Positions 1 through 9,000 of a stretch of DNA of 32,687 nucleotides are shown here, piece by piece (position 1 is the stretch's first letter; each line of letters begins with the position of its first letter). A program made the position numbers and the translations under genes. The DNA is from Deltaproteobacteria bacterium (GTDB lineage Bacteria; Myxococcota_A; Polyangia; Polyangiales; Polyangiaceae). The notes under the pieces were generated by a model that was not told where the DNA came from, ran no database searches, and saw only the letters and a program-made list of their open reading frames with translations. Location of the stretch: the NCBI GenBank assembly GCA_016218915.1, contig JACRCQ010000024.1:1-32687 (forward strand). Direction: 5' to 3'.

Positions 1-32
1 GGGGCCAGAGCGGGAACCGCCTCGATTTCCCT

Positions 33-149
33 ACCCCCTCCGCCGCCCGACCGCTTGGACTCCCCGGGTTTGCATCGATGAATCGGCGGGCGTGCGGAGG
101 GGGTGCCGAGCGAAGCGAGGCGGGGGAGGTGATCAAAAAGTCCGTCGAC
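33..149. repeat. Stem-loop plus GA-rich motif, probable partial copy of a dispersed element
   Basis: Bases 33-49 are complementary to 87-104 apart from one extra base, giving a stem of about 17 bp around a 37-base loop. The stem is followed by a GA-rich stretch containing CGGGGGAGGTGA at 121-132 and then GTCCGTCGAC. The same 12-mer recurs exactly at 20970-20981, again just after a CT/GA-rich hairpin, and in variant form on the other strand at 20765-20780. This suggests one end of a repeat family that continues beyond the left edge of the window. No open frame here looks coding. Confidence 0.5.
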
Positions 150-156
150 AGAGTAC

Positions 157-660
157 CTACGGCATGCAGACCTTCCGGTTCTGGGAGCCGCCGCCGCTGG
201 ATCGGCAACCAAACGCCGAGTTGGCAAACTTCGCGCAATACGCGCTCGCGTCCTGCATCCCCGCAGCCGTGACCTGCGCTTCCTCGCAGCTCAGAATGCA
301 GTACTTCTCCGGGCTCGACTCGAACGGCGAGCACACCTGGGGATGACCCGTGAGGCATTCGCCAGGAACCGCGCAACAGTCGCTGTCCGCAGTGCAAAGG
401 TGCGTGCAGTAGCCCCCTGGCACCTTGTCCATGCAGACCACCGCGCCGAGCAACTGCCCCCCTTCGACGCCCCCGTCCAGCGCCGGGTAGCACTGGGACG
501 CTGTCGTGCATCCTGAGCCCGCGTTCTCCGTGCCCCCTGCGCCTGCCGGCGGCGGCGAGTCATCCGAGCCACAGCGCACGAGCAAGGCCACTGCCAGCGC
601 GCCGACGATCAGTGTCGCCTTGGAGAGAGCTGAGCTTGGATTGGTTGCCGACCGCATCAT
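157..660 (-). CDS. Small Cys-rich putative lipoprotein
   Basis: A 167-residue exported protein of unknown function. The N-terminus has a hydrophobic stretch (residues 16-28) ending in LLVRC at Cys30, followed by a Ser/Asp/Pro/Gly linker, so it looks like a lipoprotein. Arg at the -1 position of the lipobox is atypical, and ordinary secretion is possible. The mature part contains about fifteen cysteines, including a YCxxxCxxDxDC segment (GGYCTHLCTADSDCC) that resembles the Cys cluster of the lipoprotein at 24069-26195. GGAGG lies seven bases before the first of two adjacent ATGs, supporting this start. It is divergent from the IPT-kelch lipoprotein at 883, and the shared 222-bp gap carries inverted repeats. 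I do not recognise a named family. Confidence 0.75.
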   Translation of the reverse strand: MMRSATNPSSALSKATLIVGALAVALLVRCGSDDSPPPAGAGGTENAGSGCTTASQCYPALDGGVEGGQLLGAVVCMDKVPGGYCTHLCTADSDCCAVPGECLTGHPQVCSPFESSPEKYCILSCEEAQVTAAGMQDASAYCAKFANSAFGCRSSGGGSQNRKVCMP

Positions 661-882
661 CCTTGTTCCTCCATCGGGTGTCGGAATCGAGACCGACCCA
701 CCTGTTGGTAGGTCACCGGTCCACGACTCTAGCAGGCAACGTCCATGACGTTCATAGGTTCCTCAGGAATTTGTGCGTCGCGTTGCCTGCCTGCACGCTG
801 CCCCGGGTACTGATCGGGAAGTAGTCCCTGCGCGCACCGCGCGCTGTGCTTCCAGGATGGGCGAATGCAAGCGAGGTATGGG
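661..882. promoter_or_regulatory. Divergent promoter region with nested inverted repeats
   Basis: This gap separates two divergent lipoprotein genes. GCAGGCAACG at 732-741 is the exact reverse complement of CGTTGCCTGC at 781-790. Inside this pair lies TTCCTCAGGAA (759-769), a 5-bp inverted repeat around one base. The arrangement could be an operator for a shared regulator or a hairpin in the leader of the plus-strand gene. No convincing -35/-10 pair was picked out. Confidence 0.4.
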
Positions 883-3800
883 ATGAGACTGCGCACTCTG
901 CTCCTACCGTTTCTGGTGCTCTGGACTCTGGTTCTCGGGTGCTCCCACGAGATCGAGAGTCCGTCCGTAACCGCAAACCCAGGCGTCAATGCCGTCGTGC
1001 CAGACCTTGTCTGCGTCGAGCAGCTCACCACCAAGGTGGTGATCCATGGCGACGGGTTCACCCCGATGCCGCAAAAGACGCTCGAAGACAAGCAGGTGCT
1101 CGCGCTGCCTGCGATCGTGCTCCAGCGCACGAAGATGCTCGACGGTGCCAGCGCCACCGGCTCCGTGACCCTGCCCGACGATCCAGCCAACCCCGCTGCG
1201 AGCCGCGTGCACTGGGACAGCGAGCAGCAGATGTGGTTCGAGGTCTATCCAGAGCTGAAGGTCGACGCCGGCGTCTACGACATCCAGGTCACCAACCCTG
1301 ACAAGAAGAAGCAGGCGATCTTCTCCGGCGGCCTCGTCGCTGTGCCTCGCCCGGTCGTGACAGAAGCTCACCCAGACCCTGATCTGATCTGCACAGCGCA
1401 GGGCGACCAGACCATGAAGGTCGTAGGAACCGGCTTCCTGCAGTTCGGTACCACGTACCCTTCCGTTCAGGTCGGATCCAAGATCTTCCCAGGCAAGTCG
1501 ACCGCAGACTGCACGCCCGTGCCAGGCACCTATGCCGAAGGCACGCTCAACGAGTGCAGGTCGCTTACGTTCGTGATCCCCAAGGGCGCGCTGGATCCCG
1601 GCGAATACGACGTTGTCGTGACCAATCCCGCGCCTGCCAACTGCTCCAGCTCCCAGGACGTCGTCAAGCTCCGGGTCGTTCCTCCCCCTACGGTGACCTC
1701 GATCGAGCCTGACCTGGTTTGCGACGCGCAGGCCGACCAGGCGATGACGGTCAAGGGCAAGGACTTCCTGCAAGTGGGCGCAGCCCTGCCTGACATCGCG
1801 CTGGGAACCGATCCTGCCAACACCTTCAAGGCTACATCTGCGGACGGCTGCACGCCGATCCCTGGCAACTTCGTGGAGGGCACGGTGCTCACGTGCACCA
1901 CGCTCCACTTCACGATCCCGATGGGCAAGCTCCCGGAGGGTGACTACGCGGTCAAGGTGACCAACCCCAAGCCCGCTGACTGCTACTCCACGGAAGCGGT
2001 CAGTCTTCACGTGGCGCCGCCTCCGATCCTGAGCTCGCTCGACAGGCTGTCGATTTGCGACGAGCAAGCGGATCAGACCGTCGTGCTCACCGGCTCCAAG
2101 TTCCTGAAGGTCGGCACCGCGCTGCCCACGGTCAAGATCGGGACCAAGACCTTCACGCCGACAAGCGCCGGGGGATGCATAGCCATCCCCGGAACGTTCG
2201 TGGAAGGCGTGGTCGAAGAGTGCACGTCGCTCACGGTGGTGATACCCAAGGGGACGTTCACGTCTGGCGACTACCCGGTATCGGTCACCAACCCGCTGCC
2301 CGCGGACTGCTCGTCCACCGGTACGCTCAGCCTCAAAGTCGAGGATCCCCCTGTTGTCGACTCGGTGAATCCCTCGACTGTGTGCACAGGCGGCAGCTCC
2401 TTCGTGATCAGCGGCTCGGGCTTTGTCGCACCGGTCAAGGTGCAGCTCGTGGCAACCGGGCAGCCGACCCTGGAATCGGTCAATGCGACGGTCAACAGCG
2501 GTGGCACGGAGATCAACGCGTCGTTCGGCCCAGGCGCCCAGGTCGGAGTGACCTACGAGGTGGTGATCGTCAATGGAAATGGCTGCACAGACGATCCGCC
2601 GCACAAGACGGTGACCGTGGTGCCAGGGCCCATGGTGTTCTTCCTCGATCCTGAGGTCGTCTACAATGGCGTGAACACGCGTGCGACCGTGTATGCGACT
2701 GCGCTCACGCTGCCGGTTGCAGGCATCTACATCACGCCGGCCGGGCAGGTTGCGCCCAAGACCGATCTGGTCTGGGCAGCCGTGCCAGGAAAGCCGAACC
2801 GCATGCAGGTCACGATCCCCAAGGATCAGCCCCCGGGCGTCTACGACCTGTACCTGAACGACGCCACGACTTGCGCAGCATTCCTGCCGAACGCGCTGAC
2901 GGTCACAGCGGATCTCACCATGACGATCAAGAGCATCGTGCCGCCGTTCGGCTGGACCCAGACCGAAACCGCAGTGACGATCTTCCGGGACGCTGCGGCA
3001 CCCGCGCCCAAGGACAAGCCTTTCGTTGCGACGCCGCGGGCATTCCTCAATCCGACCAACCCGCAGCCGACCGACATCGCAATCCCCCTGGAGTCCGTGG
3101 CATTCGACAGCGCGGACCGGCTCACCGCCGTGGTCCCCAAGGGGCAGCCGGTGCACGTCTACGACCTGATCGTGGTCAATCCTGATGGCGCTGTCGGCTT
3201 CCTGCCGAGCGCCTTCACGGTCGAGCAGCTCGCACCGCCGAGAATCGACTCTGTGACACCGTCCTCGATCGTGGCGGCCACAGGTCAGGTGGTGAAGGTC
3301 GCGGGACACGACTTCCGCAACTCCACAGCCTCGCTCACGTGCGACGGAACGGCTGTGCCCTCGAGCGCAATCGTCACCGCGCCACAGGTCTGCGATGCGA
3401 ACCAGAACTGCACGCAGCAGGTCACCATCGACGGGTCCGCGATTCCCGTGGGCTCGGTGTGCGTGCTGCGCATCACGAACGACGACGGCAGCTACGCGGA
3501 CTACTCGGCCATCGGCGTGACCGGGCCGTCGCTCAACCTGTCCGCGCCCAAGGCGGGCAAGGACATGATCGTGGGAAGGCGGGCTCTGGCGGCTGCTTCT
3601 GGAGACGCAACCGAAGCAGCGCGGTTCGTGTATGCGATCGGCGGAGACGACGGTGCAGCGACCCCTGCTTCGTTCGACTCGGTGGAAGCTGCGCCCGTGG
3701 ACTTCTACGGTGCATTCGGCGATTTCAAGATGCAGTTCTACAAGCTGGGTACGCCGAGAAGCTTTGCTGCTTCGGCGCGCATCGGCAGGTACATCTACGT

Positions 3801-4962
3801 GTATGGCGGAGCGAACGGCGCAACCACGCTGGCTTCCGGACAGCGCGCCATGATCCTCAATCCGCGCGAGGCTCCTGCGCTGGATGTCGATGACCTCGCC
3901 CTGAACGACGTCGGTCTGGACGCCGGATACTGGTTCTACAAGCTGTCGGCCACGTTCGGGCTGACCGACCTGGACAACCCAGGAGGCGAGTCGCTCCCGA
4001 GTGACGAGTTCATCGTCAAGGTGCCAGCCGTGGCAGGCAAGAAGATCCAGGTCGTGCTCAAGTGGGCGGCGCCTGTCGACTCGCTGGGGCAGCCGCTCCC
4101 CAACGTCACCGGATACCGCCTCTATCGGTCGCCCACGGTGAACGGCAAGTCGGGTGACGAGGTGCTGATCAAGGAGATCACCGTAGCCAACCAGCTCACC
4201 TACACCGATGACGGCACCACCACGCCAGGCGCGGACGTGCCCCTCGCCCTGGGGAGCACGGGCAAGTGGGTGGATCTGCCTGCCATGGGCAAGGCACGCA
4301 AGGGTGCATCAGGCATGGCAGCCACGGATCCGGCGGATCCCAACACAGTCCACGTCTACGCGCTGCTCGGACTCGACGACAGCGCCACGCCGGTCGCGCT
4401 CGGCTCGTACGAATACCTGACGGTCACGCTGCAGGCCAACGGTCATCAGACCTTCGCAGCGAGCTGGACGGCAGGGACGCAGAGCTCTGCGGTGGGTCGC
4501 TGGCAGGCTGGTGCCTGGCTCGTGGACTCGACGGCCACATCTCTTGCCGGACCCAATGTCGAATGGATCTACCTGGGCGGCGGGCTGCTCGCGTCAGGCA
4601 ATACGGCCAACCGCGTAGAGGCTGCTCTGGTCGGCAACGGCGGGCAGCTCGGGGTGTTCGACGACGCGAACGTGCCTGATTTCAGCGTGAAGCTGGCGGG
4701 CTACGGCGTGTGTGCTGCCAATGACCAGCTGTTCACGTTCGGCGGCGTGCAGGCAGGGCCGTCACCCAAGGCCAAGTCCGGGAAGATCATCAGCCCGCTG
4801 CCACACCTGGCGAACAACTCGTGGAACGACGAAGGGTTGTCGATGACGCACGGGCGCTACCTGCTCGGCAGCTCGGTGCAGAGTGCGTTCATCTTCCTGC
4901 TTGGGGGCCAGACGGACGAGCCCAGCCCTGCGAGCAAGACCACAGAGCTCGTGATCTGGTGA
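883..4962 (+). CDS. Giant IPT/TIG-repeat and kelch-like surface lipoprotein
   Basis: A 1359-residue protein predicted to be lipid-anchored, with lipobox VLGC at Cys20. Start 883 is preferred over 865 because GAGGT lies seven bases upstream and the signal peptide then begins MRLRTLLL. Residues about 30-870 are a series of IPT/TIG-like immunoglobulin folds, recognisable by phrases such as GxGFxxP and xYxVxVTNP. Three of them (159-490) form a tight tandem repeat with shared cysteines. From about residue 905 there are kelch-like blades (YAIGGDDG, YVYGGANG, FTFGGVQ, FLLGGQ) flanking a fibronectin-III-like segment near 1000-1120 (VVLKWAAP...GYRLYRSP). Such proteins usually act in adhesion or surface binding; a ligand cannot be inferred. 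The beta-barrel gene follows after 25 bp, so the two are probably co-transcribed. Confidence 0.88.
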   Translation: MRLRTLLLPFLVLWTLVLGCSHEIESPSVTANPGVNAVVPDLVCVEQLTTKVVIHGDGFTPMPQKTLEDKQVLALPAIVLQRTKMLDGASATGSVTLPDDPANPAASRVHWDSEQQMWFEVYPELKVDAGVYDIQVTNPDKKKQAIFSGGLVAVPRPVVTEAHPDPDLICTAQGDQTMKVVGTGFLQFGTTYPSVQVGSKIFPGKSTADCTPVPGTYAEGTLNECRSLTFVIPKGALDPGEYDVVVTNPAPANCSSSQDVVKLRVVPPPTVTSIEPDLVCDAQADQAMTVKGKDFLQVGAALPDIALGTDPANTFKATSADGCTPIPGNFVEGTVLTCTTLHFTIPMGKLPEGDYAVKVTNPKPADCYSTEAVSLHVAPPPILSSLDRLSICDEQADQTVVLTGSKFLKVGTALPTVKIGTKTFTPTSAGGCIAIPGTFVEGVVEECTSLTVVIPKGTFTSGDYPVSVTNPLPADCSSTGTLSLKVEDPPVVDSVNPSTVCTGGSSFVISGSGFVAPVKVQLVATGQPTLESVNATVNSGGTEINASFGPGAQVGVTYEVVIVNGNGCTDDPPHKTVTVVPGPMVFFLDPEVVYNGVNTRATVYATALTLPVAGIYITPAGQVAPKTDLVWAAVPGKPNRMQVTIPKDQPPGVYDLYLNDATTCAAFLPNALTVTADLTMTIKSIVPPFGWTQTETAVTIFRDAAAPAPKDKPFVATPRAFLNPTNPQPTDIAIPLESVAFDSADRLTAVVPKGQPVHVYDLIVVNPDGAVGFLPSAFTVEQLAPPRIDSVTPSSIVAATGQVVKVAGHDFRNSTASLTCDGTAVPSSAIVTAPQVCDANQNCTQQVTIDGSAIPVGSVCVLRITNDDGSYADYSAIGVTGPSLNLSAPKAGKDMIVGRRALAAASGDATEAARFVYAIGGDDGAATPASFDSVEAAPVDFYGAFGDFKMQFYKLGTPRSFAASARIGRYIYVYGGANGATTLASGQRAMILNPREAPALDVDDLALNDVGLDAGYWFYKLSATFGLTDLDNPGGESLPSDEFIVKVPAVAGKKIQVVLKWAAPVDSLGQPLPNVTGYRLYRSPTVNGKSGDEVLIKEITVANQLTYTDDGTTTPGADVPLALGSTGKWVDLPAMGKARKGASGMAATDPADPNTVHVYALLGLDDSATPVALGSYEYLTVTLQANGHQTFAASWTAGTQSSAVGRWQAGAWLVDSTATSLAGPNVEWIYLGGGLLASGNTANRVEAALVGNGGQLGVFDDANVPDFSVKLAGYGVCAANDQLFTFGGVQAGPSPKAKSGKIISPLPHLANNSWNDEGLSMTHGRYLLGSSVQSAFIFLLGGQTDEPSPASKTTELVIW
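1357..2352 (+). repeat. Three tandem Cys-bearing TIG repeats (coding)
   Basis: Units begin at 1357, 1690 and 2026 and are 333, 336 and 327 bp (111, 112 and 109 residues). Each carries cysteines at matching places: in the DLxC or LSIC segment, the CxPxPG or CIAIPG segment, the EC/TC before a VIPKG-type phrase, and the ADC or ANC near the end. Close similarity and uniform length point to recent duplication. The conserved cysteines suggest a disulphide-stabilised variant of the fold. Confidence 0.75.
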
Positions 4963-4987
4963 TGGCCATCGAGAAGCGGAGGCGAAC

Positions 4988-5644
4988 ATGCGTTGCACAT
5001 TGACGATCGGTTCTCTGGTGGCAGGCCTGCTCGTTGGCGGCACGGCCCTGGCGCAGGAAGCAAATGACGCGAGCAAGCAGGTCACGTCCGAGCCGAGCAA
5101 GGGGGGAGCGGTGCTGCTCGGGGCAAGGGTCGGAGGCTTGGTGACATTCGGGGGGATGAACCCGAATGCGAGGGCGGGCATCGAGCTCGGCTACATCTTT
5201 CCCTGGATGAACCGCTCCTTTGCCGCAGCGTTGGACATCGACTACGCGGCACCGAAGCAGGCAAAGACGGTAGATGCAGATCCGCGTGTGCCTGGAGGCA
5301 GCTACGCGTGGCACCTGACCGAGAAGCAGCTGGCGTTCATGCCTGTATTCATGTACCGGCTCACCAGCCTCGGAAGGGTGGTCCCCTATGCAGGGATCGG
5401 GCCCCGCATCTACCTGCTACGGAGCACGGTGCGGGGCGCGGCCGCGGGCAACAACATCAGCGAGACCACGGAGCAATCCACGAAGATAGGATTTGGCGTG
5501 CCGCTCGGGGCCGAGTTCCAGCTTGGCCCTGGTGGGCTGCTGGCCGAAGCACTTCTCGAATACGGTCCGCTGGATCACTCGGCCACGGGCAACTCGAACA
5601 CCGGCGCAGCCACACTGATGCTCGGATACCGATTCATTCTGTAG
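4988..5644 (+). CDS. Outer-membrane beta-barrel protein
   Basis: A 218-residue protein with a clear cleavable signal peptide (MRCTLTIGSLVAGLLVGGTALA, cut before QEAND). The mature part alternates hydrophobic and polar residues typical of membrane beta strands: ARAGIELGYIFPW, FAAALDIDYA, QLAFMPVFMYRL, VVPYAGIGPRIYLL, KIGFGVPLGAEFQL, ATLMLGYRFIL. This matches the small OmpA/OMP_b-brl type of eight-stranded barrel in length and pattern. The chain ends YRFIL rather than in a terminal Phe. GGAG lies just upstream of the ATG. It follows the IPT-kelch lipoprotein by 25 bp and may assist its anchoring or export; that is a guess from position only. Confidence 0.82.
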   Translation: MRCTLTIGSLVAGLLVGGTALAQEANDASKQVTSEPSKGGAVLLGARVGGLVTFGGMNPNARAGIELGYIFPWMNRSFAAALDIDYAAPKQAKTVDADPRVPGGSYAWHLTEKQLAFMPVFMYRLTSLGRVVPYAGIGPRIYLLRSTVRGAAAGNNISETTEQSTKIGFGVPLGAEFQLGPGGLLAEALLEYGPLDHSATGNSNTGAATLMLGYRFIL

Positions 5645-5647
5645 GAG

Positions 5648-5692
5648 AAACTAGCAACTGGGAACAAGAACGCGAACAGAGAATGAAGAATT
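5648..5692 (+). repeat. Dispersed post-stop repeat, copy A
   Basis: This copy starts three bases after the stop codon of the beta-barrel gene and is read in the gene's own direction. It contains ACTAGCAACTGGGAACAAGA followed by ACGCGAACAGAGAATGAAGA. It matches the reverse complement of copies B (5925-5972), D (9924-9977) and E (29244-29290). The element has a loose seven-base rhythm built on GGAACTN. Confidence 0.65.
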
Positions 5693-5924
5693 GCTCGCGG
5701 AACATGGCGGTTCCATTGCCTGCGACCCATCGCGGTTACTGATCGTTCTCGGTCACGGCCGCTTGGCGCGCTTCGCCTCGAGCTTCGGATGCCGTGATGC
5801 CGGGCGGCGACCGCTGTAGGCTCGCGGTGTCCTGCCCGAAGCCCTTGCGGACGCGCTTGCCGTGCTCTTTCTGACCCGCTAGCTGCGGCGAACGTGCAGG
5901 CGCCGGGGGCGTCCCTCCGCCTCC

Positions 5925-5972
5925 CCAATTCTCATATTCTACATCCGCATTTCTGTTCCCAGCTCCTAGTTT
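5925..5972 (-). repeat. Dispersed repeat, copy B (inverted relative to A)
   Basis: It contains CTGTTCCCAGCTCCTAGTT preceded by ATTC-rich sequence. It faces copy A across 232 bp, so A and B bound an inverted-repeat-flanked segment. Unlike A, C and D it does not follow a stop codon; it lies in the upstream region of the gene starting at 6077. Confidence 0.6.
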
Positions 5973-5978
5973 TTTCTG

Positions 5979-6051
5979 GGACCGGCCTGGGCATGGCCCG
6001 GTCCGGGTACTACTTCTAGGACCATCTGCGCAACGCGTGGGTGGGTTGCGC
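5979..6051 (+). promoter_or_regulatory. Two leader hairpins before the large Cys-rich lipoprotein gene
   Basis: GGACCGG (5979-5985) pairs with CCGGTCC (5998-6004). GCGCAAC (6028-6034) pairs perfectly with GTTGCGC (6045-6051) around a ten-base loop. The second hairpin ends 25 bases before the start codon at 6077 and just upstream of the AAGGAG ribosome site. They could act in leader regulation, or the first could be a terminator for upstream transcripts, although only a T-run before it is seen. Confidence 0.35.
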
Positions 6052-6076
6052 GCTGATCCGGGACAAGGAGCACGGT

Positions 6077-9000
6077 ATGAAGCCTCTGCGCACCGTTGGA
6101 CTGTTCGTCGCTGCTTTCAGCATCGCAGCCGTTCTGGGCGGACTGGGTTGCGGTGGCTCAGATGAGGTCGGCGTGGTCGGCGGCGGCGGCGCGGCCGGCC
6201 AGGATGCGTCGGACGGTGCAGCAGGGACCAAAACCGACGCGAACGAGGCTGGCAAGGATTCGACCACAGACCCGGCCACAGACATCAAGACGGATCAACC
6301 CGCTGATGTGAAGACAGACCCGAAGCTGGACGCCAAGCCAGACGTGATTCCCGATGTGGTTTCCCAGGATGTCCCAGACGGCCCAACGCCTGATGTCCTG
6401 GACGACGTGACGACAACGGATGTAGGTGAAGACACCACAACAGGCGATGCGGCGGATGACTCCGCAACAGCGGATGCCGACCAGGACGCTGCGGACGCCC
6501 AGGAAGCTTCCGTCGTTTGCGATCCGACCACCTGCTCGAGCGGATGCTGCAACAGTGGCGCATGCACCCTTGGCTCGCCGACTGCGTGCGGGATCGGAGG
6601 CGCCGCGTGCGTGGTCTGCGACCCGGCCAAGACCGATTCCTGCACCAACGGGGCGTGCACCTGCGGCGGAGCCGGCGCTTGCGCGAATGGCCAGCAGTGC
6701 GTGTCCGGAACGTGCACCTGCGACCCAGCAAGCTGCCCCAACGGATGCTGCGAAGGGCAGACCTGCATCGCTTCATCGATGACCACCTGCGGCCAGGCCG
6801 GATCTTCGTGCGTGGCCTGCAATACCCTGCTCTCCGATGCTTGCACGGCAGGAAGCTGCACATGCGGCAATGGGCCTGGATGCACTTTGGGGCAAGCCTG
6901 TAGCAACGGTCAGTGCGTGTGTGATGCGAATACCTGCCCAGACGGATGCTGCGCTGGCAACGTGTGCACTCCTCTCTCGAAGAGCGCATGCGCAGCACCA
7001 GGAGCAGCGTGCACAGCATGCGACCCGCTGGCATCTGACTCGTGCACGAAGACCGGCGCCTGCGCCTGCGGCGCCAACGGTCCCTGCGCTGCTGGCAAAG
7101 CCTGCGTGGGAGGCAGCTGCGTGTGCGACGCAGCTTCGTGCCCCACGGGCTGCTGCGACGCCAACGGCGACTGCCAGGTTTCGTCCGCTTCAACCTGCGG
7201 GACGTCGGGCAATGCGTGCGTGGCTTGCGCCGGCGGCGACTCGTGCGTAGGCGGGGTCTGCTCCGGCTGCGCGCAGACATGCGCTGGCTGCTGCAACGGA
7301 AACACTTGCGTTCCTTCTCCTTCGGCCACTTCGTGCGGCCAGGCAGGCAAAGCGTGCGTGACGTGCGATCCGGAGCTTGCTGACTCCTGCACTGCAGGGG
7401 CCTGCACGTGCGGAAGCAGCGGTGCGTGCGCGAGCGGGCAGCATTGCCTTGGCGGGCAATGCACCTGCGATGCGCAGAGCTGCCCGAACGGGTGCTGCAA
7501 CAATGGCACGTGCATGCCAGCGTCCATGACCTCGTGCGGCATTGCCGGAGGAGGGTGCGTGACCTGCGACAGCAACCTGGCGGACAGCTGCGCAGGGGGC
7601 GCGTGCCGCTGCGGACAGGGAGCTGCCTGCGGAGCGGGGCAGAAGTGCGTGGCTGGCCAGTGCACGTGCAATGCGAGCACGTGTCCCACGGGCTGCTGCT
7701 CTGGCAACGTGTGCAACGCAGCATCGCTGGCGACCTGCGGGACCGCGGGTAGCGCCTGCACCCCGTGCAACTCGTTGATCGCGGACGGCTGCACGGCAGG
7801 CGCGTGCACGTGCGGAGGCGCTGCAGCGTGCGGCCCGGGCCTCGCCTGCGTCGGCGGCCAATGCGTGTGCAATTCCCAGAGCTGTCCCTCCGGCTGCTGC
7901 CAGGGCAATGTCTGCCAGCCGGGCAACGCGACCTCAGCGTGCGGCGCAGGTGGAGGGATCTGCAATGCGTGCGGAGTCGGAGAGCAGTGCATCGCCGGCT
8001 CCTGCAGCGGATGCTCGCAGACCTGCACCGGAGGCTGCTGCACGGGCACGACCTGCAATTCGCCGTCGGTCGCCCACTGCGGAGTCGGCGGGCAGGCGTG
8101 CCTGACCTGCGATCCGATGCGAGCCAACGCTTGCGTGAACGGCAACTGCCAGTGCGGCGCCGGGGTCCCGTGCGCGGTGGGGCAGCAGTGCCTCAACGGC
8201 CAGTGCGTGTGCAACACCACGAGCTGCACCAACGGCTGCTGCTCTGGAGCCAACTGCCTCGTGGGTGTCAACTGCTCGACGTGCAAGTCGTATCACCAGT
8301 CTTGCACCAAGAACACCGACTGCTGCTCGGCCAACTGCACCGGCGGCACCTGTGGTGTGCCTGCGGGCAACTGCTTCTTTGCCAACACGCAGTGCCAGAA
8401 CGACGGACAATGCTGCTCCGGGCACTGCGATCTCGATGTGGACAACGTCAAGCGCTGCTCGATTCCCAATGCATGCAAGTCGATCGACGCTGCATGTACG
8501 GAGTCGGTCCAGTGCTGCACGCTCTACTGCAACCCGGCGACGCTCAAGTGTGCAGCAGGGTCGTGCAAGCACGTGGGGCAGTCGTGCACGAGCAGCACGG
8601 AATGCTGCGACAACAACTGCTCCGGGGGCGTATGCACCGGCACCGGCCCATGCGCGACCCTGGGAGAAACGTGCTCCGGCTCGCAGTGCTGCTCAGGTCA
8701 GTGCCTGAGCGGACATTGCAGCTTCCACGCCTATTGCAGGGCCGATGGCGATTACTGCGATGCAAACGTAGACTGCTGCAACGACGTGTGCATTCCGGCC
8801 ACGCATCGCTGTGACGAGGCCACTGGAGCGTGCGTCACGACGTACCAGCCGTGCAGCGGCCTGCGCTCGTGCTGCAACACGATGTGCGTGGATGCCGGAC
8901 TCGGGACCGGAACCGGCTACTGCTTCCCGATCGGCGGCTGCAAGCCGTACCAGGACATCTGCGAGACGAACAAGGACTGCTGCTCGCTGGAGTGCGGCAC

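Larger units (their letters stand above)
5645..6076. other. Intergenic region, no gene seen
   Basis: This 432-bp gap lies between the barrel gene and the large Cys-rich lipoprotein gene. It holds repeat copy A at its left end, copy B in inverted orientation at 5925-5972, and two hairpins just before the next gene. The central part (5693-5924) shows no open frame I trust and no clear motif. Confidence 0.6.

Noticed and set aside
904..3309. An 801-codon open frame antisense to the IPT-kelch gene
   Set aside because: Long antisense frames are expected in GC-rich coding DNA; the product is rich in Arg, Asp, His and Val with no domain, while the plus strand has clear domains and a lipobox.
6285..8286. 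Long minus-strand frames (458 and 479 codons) opposite the first Cys-rich gene
   Set aside because: They mirror the Cys-rich repeats and encode low-complexity Arg/Ser/Cys or His/Pro/Gln-rich sequence with no start signals.
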